A DNA stretch of 64,000 nucleotides from Baylisascaris procyonis (lineage: Eukaryota; Nematoda; Chromadorea; Rhabditida; Ascarididae): contig JAZARR010000201.1 in the NCBI GenBank assembly GCA_037389465.1, positions 868,001-932,000 on the forward strand. The letters run 5' to 3'. The notes under the pieces were generated by a model, which saw only the letters and a list, made by a program, of their open reading frames with translations, was not told the DNA's origin and made no database searches. This document shows, piece by piece, positions 36,386-50,224 of the stretch. Numbering within the stretch: the stretch's first letter is position 1; every line of letters starts with the position of its first letter. Position numbers and translations under genes: made by a program.

Positions 36386-39300
36386 GATTCATTTGCTCTG
36401 AGTTTGGAGGTGGTGTTGAAAAATGCAACTGGGAGGATGCACAACCATATGGATCCATGGTTCCACGAAACATTATGTACATTATCTTCATCGATCCTTC
36501 ATGGCACTATAAAATCCACATTCTGCAAACATAAATCCTATGCGAATCCGGTAGATCTAGCCAGCCGAACCGCTCCGGTTTCTGTCAGCCGGTCGATTTA
36601 ATTCTAGGTCGGTGAATGACCGGCAAACAAGATTTCCCTTCACGAAACCGATTAACTAATTTCGATCGGTGATGGATGGGTTATGGTGAAAACTAAGAAA
36701 GTCAAACAGCTGTAGTCGGTCTCATCTTACAGCCAATCATTAAAATGCTTGAGATAGGTGTCAGGTAACAGAAGGATTCCCGATTACCCAGGATTCAATT
36801 TTATGACCTTAACGGGCAGTCAATTGCTTTAAAAAGGAATCAATGAAAGATATATTCGAAGAGTTTGATGTATTCGAAAATTCAGCTTTTTTTGTTCTTT
36901 CACTCATATATTTTTAAGTCGCCCCATCATTTTTATTAACGTTTCTATAATGATCAATTACGTATTATGACATAATTCCAATTTCCCAGCAACTCATTTA
37001 ATTTTTAGAAAACGTCAGTTACACCTGCGTAGTAAATTATCAATTCCATTTTTCCAGTATATCCACAATGAAACGTCCTTCATGGTTAAGCTTCATGCTT
37101 CACCTTGTCTGACTTAGGGATTATCTGATGACCATATTTTATCACCCATCTTCCTGCTTACTGCCAGAGAACAAAAAAATGGAAATATTCTTCAGGAACG
37201 TTTCACTTATTTTCTGACTAAAAAAGAAATTAATTAAAATATTTCTCTACTCTACTTTTTTATTGAAATCAAGAGGAATACAGAGAGTGTTCATCACTTG
37301 TTCTCCATTAAGTTGAGCAATCATTAAAACAAAATAATTCATTTTTTCTCATCAATGATCTATTCATTTCATTTTCATTTAGATATTTTTCATCTTGGGT
37401 AAAATTCATCTATACTTTCTCTCGAAACTAATTCCTTATACCCTGTTCGAGTCAAATCATATTTGACTATAGAATATTTATTTCCCTACAAAATCAATAA
37501 TCTCTCATAAAGAAAGAGCAATTCATTGAACACTCAGGTAGTTCATTATTGTTCGATTTTCATTATCAGTAGGCGTTATTCACATCAAAAAATTATTCGA
37601 ATAATATGAGGAAATTTAATATCGAATTGATTTTTAATAATTAAATGCATTTAATTAATTAACGAAAAGGAAAAATTTGCCGAAAACATATCCGTTTTAT
37701 TACATCATAGTTTATTGTAAATCCCATGAGAATGTTATTCGTAGACTACGAATTTCCATCAATTTATATCTGTCGTAATATTTACTTGTTTGCACTTTAT
37801 TTTGTCTCACTTATTTGTTGCGTAGAAAATTTTCGGCTAACAAAAACTTGGCAAGTGCAATCGAATCTTTCACAACGAAATGACTATAAAATATTTTTTT
37901 CTTCGATCTTTGATAGTGTGAAAAATTCAACATTATAACAAGCATTCAACAATTATAATGTGGCGTTCGTTTAAAGTTCCGACATTTTTCTCGTTTTTTT
38001 TTTTACGCATGACAGCGAATGAAAAAGAAATTCTTAGAAAAATTTGATTTTGCAGTTGATTCGTTTCAATTCATCTTTCAAGCTGCTTTATGTCATAGAT
38101 TTGATGGGTAGGTTTTTTTGCGTTTATTTTTTGTTCTTAGATATTTTAGTCTTGTTTTTTTTTGGGAAAATTTCAAACTTTTCCAATCTGAAATGTTAAT
38201 GCGGAAGTATATGTAGCATGCTTATTATATGCTTCAGCATTATCGAACATACAGCTCTTCTCGTTCGTCTAAAGCAATAGTTACTGGATCGGGAAATTCG
38301 CTTGCTAAAGCTTAGAATTTCAACCGCCATGGATATTTTTACTTGTGTACTTCTTGCTTAGACTCTCTGGACACTTTCTTGGCATTGGAAAGATAATGCT
38401 GCGGCAATGCTTCACGATTTTACATATGGCTTCTTCACCTGGCAGTTTATAGTGCGTCCGGCTGACAGCGTACATTGTAATGGTTCATACAGAAATAAAT
38501 TATGAACATTCACATAGGCGCCTATTTCCTGCTAACCTTTTTCTCTGCCTAAGTGTTTCTTCCTGCCTGGAAATATTTCGACATCGAAATTCTTGTACGT
38601 TATCGGAAAAAGAGACTGGAAAACGTGACTGCCAGCCAGCAATCTGGTAATAACCTTATGGCAACGATCCAGTTTCCCATACATTCGTATCGTGTATACA
38701 GAAGTGGATACTACTAGAGTCAATAATAAGTCTGGTGTTGAATTACGTATCCAATGGCTAAATGTGACTAATTATTAGCTCTTAACTTAGATTTGTTATT
38801 TTTTATTTCGGAGGCACCATATATAAGGTTGTTAGCAAGAGGTGGGAGGAGGGAAATGGAATTAAAATAAGAATTCAATAAACTAGTGAATTATTTCCAC
38901 CAATGTAGTTGTGCATTAATGACTTGCAAAATCAATCGTCCAGTGTCCGTTGGCAATACGCTAGAAAGCAAAGAGGAAAATGCTAACGGCCTTTGATGCT
39001 AGATAAGGGCCGATTGTGCCGTTTTTTTTTTTTTTGTTCATCCATACGATATACACTGAACGCTATGGTTAACGACTCGAGACGATGCTTTCAATGTGCT
39101 GCATTTTTTTCGGGAATCAAATTGTCATCTCATCGACTAACGTTGGAACAATGCTCGTTTGTTTTGTTTGTTTGATTCAGTCATATAACAGTGCTTATTC
39201 AGGGCAATAAAATGTTTTTTTTTGCTAAATTTAGCTATTTAAATTTAGCTGTATAAATTTAGCAGTTCTAATAGCGTTGCGTTGACGCTTGAAGAAAAAG

Positions 39301-42300
39301 TTTGAATGCACAATTTTGCGACGATAAAAACACACACGATGGGTCCAATAAAGACCTTAATCCCTATTCTAGAAGTGCACAATGAAGACAAATTTTCGAG
39401 TAGTCCATAAAATTTGCACACTTGTAAGACGAATTATATCAACCCCGAATATATGCATATATGTTTGTCTCTCTGCGTCTGTTGTGACAGTTTTTAAATA
39501 AGCCACAAGTGCTCAAAGGCGCTGGGCATTTGCATACATTTCAAGCCGATCTTATCAAAGAATTAGATCAACGGATCTTTTATGAAGCATTCGCTTAGAA
39601 ACTGCTATAGATCAAATATAAGTGCATTTTTTCAAATGTTTGATTAGGCGTTTTCAAAACATGTGCAGGATGGAGCAGATTAAAATGAAGTCACTTCCGC
39701 GGTCGTATATATGCGGATATGTCTATCTGCCTTTATATCTGTAGTCTCGGCTCCGGATTTTCTGAGACAAAGACCATGAAACTGAGAATAACGTCCATCA
39801 ACAGAGTAACTACAATTCATTCTATGCAAATATCTAGTGGCAATATTGCACCTATCCTCTCAATTTGCAGCCTTTATTTAGGTGGTATTTTTTTTTCTTT
39901 CGGCAGCAGTCAGCTAATGGATATTAGCGGTTGAACAACTATGAATGTTGTAAGGAAAACGGAAAGATCCCAACTAAATTAGTGTGGATCTCATTTAAGC
40001 TTTGTACATTCTGCCAATTATCTATCTAATCGACGATCACATTCTACAAGATTCATCATGCTGGAGAGAGAAAAAAACATAATTTCATCAATAATAGTAC
40101 TTGTTATTACTATTACTATATCGTTTGTTGATTTTTGGTAACGAGTTAACGACTTTTTATTGCAGACTGCACTTTCATTATTTCCGAAATTAGTGAATCT
40201 CAATGTTTAGGCCAGAGTTTGAACGTCAATGTATCTAATAAATAAATAGATATTTCATAGTTTCATGCGCTTTCTTAAGAGCTGAAATAAGCAACTATAA
40301 GCAAAAGCTCTTGCTCAAAAGTAGACGCAGTGCGATCTTTGTTCTCCTGGATATGCTTCCATAGTGAAGTAATATAGCATGAAGTAATTGTTTCAATGTT
40401 TACTTGGGATTAGTTGCATGAAGTGGAAGATGCAACAGCAGCAAAAATCGTAGATACATATAATCCTCAAATTCGATAAACGTGACACTTGAATGCGATT
40501 CTATGGCCTAACTTCTTAAATCTCTGTTTATGTTGGAATGTTTTCGAGAGCGAAAAAATAAAAAATCAGTTCATCGTTAATGCCGTTCCAGTTTGCTAGC
40601 AGGGTAGCATTCTTCGTAATTTGTTGTGGCAAGAATTGCTTGAAGATTTTTAATAAAATTTTATAAATTCATATTTACAAAGTGTATTATATCAATGTCA
40701 TATTTGCGTTTACGTAAATTTATCTAATTCGGTGGTAATTTCAACTCTTGAATACTGGGAGTTTTCATTATGAAAGTCGATAGGTATAAAGTAAACCATA
40801 GGATCATCTTATATACCTCGGTGATTTACCCCAGCCGGCTTTTTGCAGTTTGTATAAGCGGTCGCACTATACACAACATGAATGTAGTGTTTCTCATGGT
40901 TTCGCATTTGTGCGTAACTGTTGAATTTGGCTGTTTAAATGACTGGAATGCATAAAGCACTTAACGCGCTAGATTCTTTAACACGCTTCTATAATCGTTT
41001 ATTCCTCAGGCACTATTGTTTCTCATCTAAGGAATGTCTTATGTATTGTGTTCACCTTTCCATTTTCCCATTGAACATACAAATATGTTGACTACTGAAA
41101 CTTCGCTCATTTCCATGAAATTTATGGAATCTATGCGAAAATGTTCTCTCGTTTATTTTTTCTTGCAGCCACATTCACAACCGATAGTTTTTCGCATTGT
41201 TAGCTGTATTCTTATAGATAGAGAACATTGAAATAGAAGTAGAAGCGTTATCTGCATTGTTTCATTTACTTTTCATGAAATAATATCGTTTCTCTATTTG
41301 TTATCTTGAAGCGAAATACTTTGAACTCATTTAGATATATTTAAGATGTTGGTATCGGAACTGGTTGCGAAGCATTTATTGATATTGTGTTGCTATGGTG
41401 GATCACCTTTTGTTGATATCCAGCTACCTGGTGACTCCAGAATGAAACATAAATCTACATATGCACTCGATCCAACTGACTGGATTGCGGTCGACACATC
41501 CGGTGTGTTTATTATAAAGCGTTTTCATTTATGTTGTTTGTTGATGATACGCCATATAAGAGGGAAAAGTGTTTGGATGGAAATGGGATAGTGAAAGCAA
41601 CAAGAGTTTCCAATAATTGTCTCTTTACTTTTCCAAAATTCTCTTGCAAATTGGCGATTGCTTGCTTCAGCATCGTTATTTCTTTCTTCAACGGTTGCTG
41701 ATCTAAAAAAATTCTCTACCTTACATCAATATGCTATCTTGGCTTACCTATGCATTCTTCGTTTAATCTTTGAAACAGATCACATTTTCAAATCTCTGCC
41801 GATATTTCCATCCGTAAGGGTGCCTTAAGAAGAGGTGCACAGACCCTAAACGAAGCTACAGTATGCGTCCTATGGATAATACAGGTTCTTGTGGTTCGTA
41901 TTGTGGTAATGCGTGGGCATATATGTACATAGCGGAAACACTGAAGCTACGATTGCGAATACGATAAGTATAGTGTGATCGACAATTCTATCACTTTTTC
42001 ATATTAGCTCGTCAACTTCAAAGGATACAGATCTCATCCACTGAATTTATTTTTTCGAGCTGGAGAAATGCGATAAATCAAAAATTTGCAGTTCACACTG
42101 GCGCAATTTCCGTTGTATTAGCCGAATCACTAGAAAAAAGCAATGAATTTCTTTTAGAAAACTTATATCAGCTGATGAATTATTCCAACATGAAAATATA
42201 TTAGAATATCGTTGTTCTGAATGGCTATGAAATTCTTTGACTGAATATCGCCGATAAAATCGAGCAGAAAAGCGCATTTTCTTTCAACTCATCTAATTCT

Positions 42301-43681
42301 GCTTCCTCATTTACTATTCATTTTCGTGTGTTGTTTCCCTTAAGCAATGGTCATTTTCGATGATCAATGAACAAATGCATTAATCTAGCGTAAATTTTTT
42401 AAAACAAAAATGTACTCTTATTTTGAGATAACACATGTGAGTGCACCATAATTAACACTGCTATATAACACACAAAATTCTCGTGTGTTATATTTTCTCA
42501 AAAACTATAATGATTATAACACTTACCAACGAATGATCAACGATTCAAATAGGGTCAAAGGATCACGAAACTCGCTTCATCTCAACGTTTGTAAATCATC
42601 TTCGAAAACTGGGCCCAAAATCCGATGACTCATGCCTTCTCTTCTAGGTAACGATGAGTTTCCAGAAAATTGCTTTGACGTATAAGAGGCTAATAATGGC
42701 AACTACATGCTTAATTTTTATCTTGGTTTTTTGCAACTAGATCTTTATTTATCAGGAATTACCGTTGCTTGATCACAATGATTTATGGTGAATTTAAACG
42801 GGAATTTTTGAATGAATCAATGAATTATCCCCTTCTTGACATTAAGTCATCCAAATTTTGCGTCGAGATGATTTCGGGTGTAAATCGCTTATCACCACAA
42901 AAAATTTAGGCCATTTTTCGCGATATTTTTTCAGGCTTTATTTACAAGAAATTATTCCGGATTTTATTCACGCACAAATCTTTGCATTCTCTCGTCAGAT
43001 ACGTTCACAAATTTCATCTTCAAAACGCTCATCCTTATTTGATTCGGACTTTAAATTGCTTGAAAGTTCGGAAACTTTGAAAGCTTTCTTCATCGAAATA
43101 TATCAGAACGATATCGAAAAGATAAAAAATAGATAATAGGATTCATATCCCATTGTTATCGAATTCATATTAAAGTCTCCAATAGTAGATATTATCCACT
43201 CAACTAAGCAGCCAAAAATTGATATATTATTAGCGCTTCTTTCTCCATGATTTTTCAGTCTTAATATGTTCGCTCCATCGTTTTGTTCCTTCGTAAGGAT
43301 ATCAATTACACTTCGAGTCTTTGGGAGTAAGAAAATGACAGTTTTTTTTCGTATTGAATTTTATATTTACATAGTGGAGAATGATGCATCATCAATGTGA
43401 GAAATCATATGGGAAATGCGCTTCAGACAAACACACAACTTGGACAAAGTGTCGATCATTTAAATTTATAAATTGCTGCCTACATTTTCTACTCAACTAT
43501 TAATCATAGGCCTATCACTTCGAAACAGAGCTTAAAAATATCCGGTCATTGACTTGGGTATATTTTCGGTCAACATCTTTTTGTGTTAGGTTTGACGTTA
43601 TGCATTATCAAAAGATATATATCTAAAGTTATAGTATATGTTCCTTGAAATAGAAGCGAAATAAAGTAAAGTTTATTTAAA

Positions 43682-43772
<91 letters not shown>

Positions 43773-43789
43773 TGTGCATATTCATTTAC

Positions 43790-43832
<43 letters not shown>

Positions 43833-45382
43833 TTCACTTATTTATTCATTTACCTAAAAAATATATATCTTAGCACCGGTAGCAATGTGCCTAACAAGCA
43901 ACTTCATAACATACGGCTATTCTTTTAAATATTTAATACAGTCGAAATATCGATTAAACAATGCAATAGAAAGAAATATGAAAAATGTTCCCATATGAAT
44001 ATCAGTGACCAATGTATCCTTACAACTAAGAATGCAGCATAAATACACTCAAGAAATGGCTTATTTGGTGCGATAGTCTATGAAAAATTAAATTCAATTG
44101 TTTGGTTATATGTTAGAGCTAGTTTACGTGGAAATTATATTGTTAAATTGTAAACAAGTTGATATTGGGAACTTTGACAAGGCGATAGCCTTTAAAAATT
44201 TTGATCCACCACTCTCGGCAAACACAGTAGCAGGGTTGGGGTTCTGACCAAAACATCCGCAGATCCTCTATCCCATCCTCGCTCCCTCCTCGCCACTCGT
44301 TCCTATTTTTCACTCCCCACAACTTAACTCTACAAAAGTACTCTAGGAGATGCCGAAAGAACATCTATGGATTCATGAGCTTGACAAAAGGAACACACGG
44401 TCAAACTGTTAAAAAACATTGGAATTGAGAAGGTCATCCCCATAAAAGAACATTGAGATAACGCCGATTCTTCGATCATCTACGTGACAATGTGAGATTT
44501 TCTGTACTGGCAATGATCACTTTGGATAATCGATGCCGTAATAGATCGGCGCGATTGTTACCCCAACTAAAACTAAACAGTTGATCGACTTTTGATGTCA
44601 AGAAGAAATTATCAAAGAAAGATCTAAGGCTAATCACCTTTAATCTATAAATGCAACATTAAAATATACATTTATGAAGAAAAATGACGAAGATGATATT
44701 TTCGTAGATATTTAACGCTTTATGCGATATTTTCATCCCACAGTTTTTAAGAAAAATTTTCGTTTTAGAATGTTATTTCTTTTCTCTTTATGTGCAATTT
44801 TCCGTGATTCGATTTTTTTGTACTCTTTATTGCTACATAAGATGGCACAAAATTTGCAACGTATTTTATCGTTGCACTCAATCAAGCATTATTCGGAAGG
44901 ACACTTCTTGCTTGAACACATATAGCTGTTTGGTTTCACACGCACTGTTTTGTCATTCCTTCTTTGATCATTTCGGTTATCGGATACAATTCAATTTTTT
45001 CCCATACTTAGCCATACGGATTCAAAACACAAGAGCTGTGCTCCTGATGCATTTTCCGAGTTTTTGAAAGCTTAGTAGCGTAGTGACATGCTGTGATTTG
45101 ATCGAAGTTCTTCCATTGCTTCGGGCATTATTCGTTTTCATGATCGCATTAAACTAGAGTTGAAATAAGTAAGCAAGATCATCGTATCTAAAATAACCTG
45201 AAGTATTTTATTGTCAGATCAATTTGGAGGTAATGCCGATAAATCAAGAGTTAGTTCACCAATAGCGCTGGTGTTTAGATGGAGGTTTACCGATAGATAC
45301 CAGGAGTTTACATTTCACTCCAACGCTATGCGCCTTTGTAAACTCCCATTTGTAAAACAGATTGTCGCAGCACTAAAAATAA

Positions 45383-45469
<87 letters not shown>

Positions 45470-48400
45470 ATTTCAATCTGGCATTCACAAAATTTGGCGA
45501 GCATGATGTACGTCAGAGAGATTATTGTATACAACGTTTCATTTGACCGCAAAGAATCTCGAGAGATTTTTCAGTTTTAGTTGCTCACATGAAAAGTCGA
45601 TTTTATGCATACGATTAAAATAAACATTTTGACCATTCAAAATTTGCATGAATCTTTTTGCATGCTTCGTTACTTCTTGGAAAATCATGTGATCAGTTAA
45701 TCAAGTAAATGAAATACAAAAGCACAGTTGAATAAATCAATCTGGTATGCTTTTGTGGTTGTTTTAATGCGGAAATTTTTTAGGCGCTGAATTGAATTCC
45801 TCGTTACATCCAGATATGTTAGCAATGGAACCGAATCTTAGCATACCCGTTAATGTGCCTCTAAAGGATTGTGATCTCTTCAATTTGACTTTTACAAATA
45901 TCGCTGATGAACATCTTTTCGACGATTACAAAGGCAGTGTTCGATGCAGGTATTAAATTTTTCTTAGCATAATTCAGCTTAATTATTATCATATTTAAAG
46001 CTTTATGATTATTATTCAAGCTCAAGACGCTTAACGATGCATATAATTAAAGCTTAAAGCTTTTCAAACCTTAATAATCAAAATATATCCATATCGCTGT
46101 AGTTTGAATAAATTATATCATAAAACAAATATTATAGTATTTTTCTAAATGCTGTCTATCACAGAGTAGGACAGCGCGTGAATTCAACGGTCATTGAAAG
46201 ATAGTCTCACGATGCAACAACTCGGCTGGGAATTACTCTTTCCTACTCTTTTCATCGTTCATATTAGCATTATTATGCTTCTGGTCATCGCTATTGTTGA
46301 GGGAATATATGCATATGAAACTATTTGCAAATTTAATGAAGTTTCGTTTTAGTTTCTATTTTGCAAGTCGAAATGAATATGTCAACACTAAAGCGTAGTT
46401 GAAATTTCGGTCACAAAGCTTGAAACATTTGATGGCCAATTCGGGTAATTGAACGATTTATGCTGCATGCAGTTCTTTGAAAGAAATAGAAAAGATTAAG
46501 CGATAGAATAAATGATTTCAAGGATATTATCAGAGCAATTGTGAAATTTGTGAGATAGTACTAGAATATCTTGTTAATAGACCGGATAAACCAAAAATTT
46601 TCCCCGAAACGTATCCATGGCAACGGTTGTATATGAGAGCATCCTTGCATAAAGTGCCGTTTCATATCATTTTGCATGACGAATGAAATATGCCAATCGT
46701 TTTCTATGGTTTTCGATTTATTAAGTATGACTCACGCTAAGTATGACTTAAGTATGACTCAAGCTTTCATCACTCAAGCATTCATCTTTTCGAATCTTCT
46801 AGCTTTTGTGACGTACAAATTGAAGAAGTGCAACACAACTGTTTCATTAACCAATCTTTTCGACTACCTTAATTGTCCTCATATTGTTAAGGGAAAATAT
46901 ATTAATATATTATAGTACTTCATGAAGTGGGGCAGCATATTGATATATGATTACAGTATGTTGATAGATTACAGTAATTTTTTAGGTGTCCCTTATCACG
47001 GAGTGGGACAGCATGTGAGTTCGATGTTTATGCAAAAAGATCCTCACAGGACACCGATTCGACAGGGATTGCACCCTTCATCTTGCTTATCGCTATCACT
47101 ACTCTCGTAATCATTGCTATTGTGGTAAGTTGACGGTTTTCAGTTTGATTATTGTGTGCTTATCTCATTGCCAAAAGAAAGCAAGGAGATTGAGAAGGGG
47201 ATATGGGAGAGAGGAGGGCCAAGCTCAGTTCCCATCGATTCATTAGGCGAGCCCTTAGCACTCGAGAGGAATAAAGTTTGCCAACTAGGGTTCTTTTTTT
47301 ACACCTCCGTTGGCGCGCACTAATTTTTTCCAATTCATCTGATCTGCTCTTGAACATTTTTGACTGAATTTGCCGCATTCAATTTTTAAAAGAATTTCTG
47401 CTCGCTTCAACCAGCAAAAATCCCAAAAAAAAGCTCGAATTGTACACCTGTCTCTTTTTTTTCCAGCCATTTTCAGCACCTTAAGGATATGTTAATCTCT
47501 AGCTCAACAACGATGAACGCTTATAGCTTTTATGAGTGTCTCGTCAACGTTACATTGTTCACCATTTAATAATGAGGCTAATCGGTGATGTTTTTTAAGT
47601 TGATGGATTGCGTAAAAATTGTTGGCATCATGAAAATCGCTTCAATCTGGAGGGAAGGGGTTCTTGGAGGAGGGGATACGGGTTTCCTCATAGATCATTT
47701 TGGAGGCCGATAAATCCTTTAGTACTCATCTCTTTCTCGCGTGAGAAGTTTCGATGTAGGCTTCAAGCTAATCTATGATATTCATCCATAATGAAAAACA
47801 TCAATCTTGGCTTTTTTACTATAAAAAGCGCTGTTGCAAGAAACTTTTCTTAAAATGCCATATTTTATTTTAAAAAGACCTTTATAAAAATGTTTGATTT
47901 GAATATCTGCCGCAGTTTTCGAACGAGGACTAGAATTCTCAATGAATTGGGCTGAGCTGTGTATTGGAGGAGGGGTACGGGAGGGTGCTTTATCTATTTC
48001 CTTCCACGAAGTTGGAGGAATTCATTGTTCAGCATGTGAATGAACTGTTTACCATCCTCCTCCTCACTTCATTTCCTTCCCTCTGTGCGGTCCCTTTCAG
48101 ATACATCCTGGACACATCCTAAACCAAACTGAACGCTATGCTGTTGAGAGATAGATGATTGATTTATGTTGTGCCTTCCGGCATGACGACACCGCAATCG
48201 ACGACTAGCTGTGCAAACAAATTCCTAGCTGTCAAAACTCAGTTTGATTGCGTAACGAATTCAGCAACATAGAAGCATCACATATTTCAGCTATATGTTG
48301 TTTTTGCGATGATTGCGTGAACGTGCTAGAGTTTGCAAATTTTTGAATTACTTTTAAAAAACTTAGAAAAATTGAAGTTGTATTCAAGTAATACTTAAAA

Positions 48401-50173
48401 TATACACTTCAAAAATTGTTCCCATCTTAATGACGCTTAATTGATTCCGTAGGAACGAGTTGAAAATAGGGAAATAAAAGAAATAAACGGAAATACGCTT
48501 TCATTGGCCAACATTTCTACCTATAAATTAAGATTGAGAGAATTTATATTTGCATATTTTAGACTGCTAGCTCTAAGTATTTGCATATCGTATATCTATG
48601 CCTGAAACTTGCTAATAATTGGCTTATAATTCCGCTGCATATCTATTGGCGAAAGTACGTTGCTCATATTCGTATTTTGTTGAAGTGTCTCCATTAAAAC
48701 CCTGTTCATATATATTTATCTTTGTTGATTTATATTAAGATTCAATCTGAATAATTTTAACTTTTCAAGTGATAAAGTGATAAATATATTTATGTGATAA
48801 ATCTTCAAGTGATAAATATATTCATATATTATCTATATTAAGTGATTTTTGTTCTTGAAGTGATAAACTCTGAGTAATGGCGCTTAATTAAACAAATATT
48901 ATTTTCAAATTAAACCATAACGAAATAATTTTCTCTTTGCTTTGAAAGAAAGATTATATATGTTTAAAAAAATTGATAACATCGTGCCATTTTCCAGATT
49001 AGCTCTCCTTTGTTTTTTTTGCATGGGAGAGTAACGAATGAGGGGTAAGGGGAGGGGGCACGGGAAGTTCTGGTCACGAAGCAAAAATAAGGCTAGCTTT
49101 CGATCGGAAGATGGATAGCTTTCCGAGAAATGCAGAAATTTTCTTGTTCCTCATGCAATATTACTCCGCTTCAGATGATTTTAATGTTTAGAAAAGGAAA
49201 GTAGAAGTCTTTGCGGTGTTCATTGAAACTGAATGCAAGTTTTTTGGCCCGGAACAAAGAAAAAAATCAAATTTTTAGAATATATCAATGAACGGAATGG
49301 AGAAAGACGAGGAATTTCGTGCAATAAATTCTCGTTCATCGGAATGAAAAATCTATTCCATATTATCGCAGTTACTTATTTTCTCGCAATTTCTTGGATT
49401 TATTTAGTTGAGAGGAATGTTAATGGCATAGGCAACTGAATGTCTCTACGATTAAATGTTTCTTTGCAATCATCCGATGCATCTTACATCGATCGTCGCC
49501 ATCCGATGGCTAGTTGTTAGCTTGGCCAAGCGCTCTTATCGTTGCCATCCTCTGGCTGGTTGTTAGCTGGGCCAGCCGCTCTCATGAAATTGAATGCAAT
49601 ATCTTGCGCACGCGATATTCATTCTCTCTTCTATTTTCACGTTGCTTCTTTCTCGAGCAACCCAAACGCACTCCGCAATGCGGCTGACGCTGCATTTATT
49701 AAGCTTGTAAGCACAACGTGGCAAGCGCCTACGGCCAATTCTCAACAACAACAGCTATATTGCTCTCTTTCCATCTAGCTTATCATTCGTTGGGCACTCG
49801 ATTGTTGCCTCACGGGCAGCAACCTTTATAGTACCTCGCTTCACTAATTTTTTTTTTAATTTTTTAACATTTCAGTTCTTGGCTTATTGTTTGAAATTTC
49901 TTTCTGCTGAGAAAAAGAGACTTCAAAAATAACTCTTTTCGGAGTACATTACTTTTTTCATCCGCCTTATTGTATTGTTAAAAAGGTTTTATCGACTACT
50001 GAATTTAACCACTCACTTCTCTCTTAAGCCATTTTTGAGTACAATGAATTACATTGTAAAGGCTGCATTCGATCTGCTGTTATATATAGCAATTTGAGTC
50101 GCATATAGGGATTAAGGTGTGCACAGAAGCCTGATATGCACGAAATCCTCATAAGTACCTCTCGCTGACTACT

Positions 50174-50224
<51 letters not shown>

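Noticed and set aside
36541..36690. Cluster of CCGGT/ACCGG words suggesting an inverted-repeat element
   Set aside because: The words do not line up into paired arms, and the stretch begins right at a probable splice donor.
46986..47110. Exon frame starting at the CCTCACAG acceptor (47048)
   Set aside because: That acceptor gives a phase that does not match the preceding exon. TTTTTTAG at 46985 keeps both the phase and the transmembrane frame.
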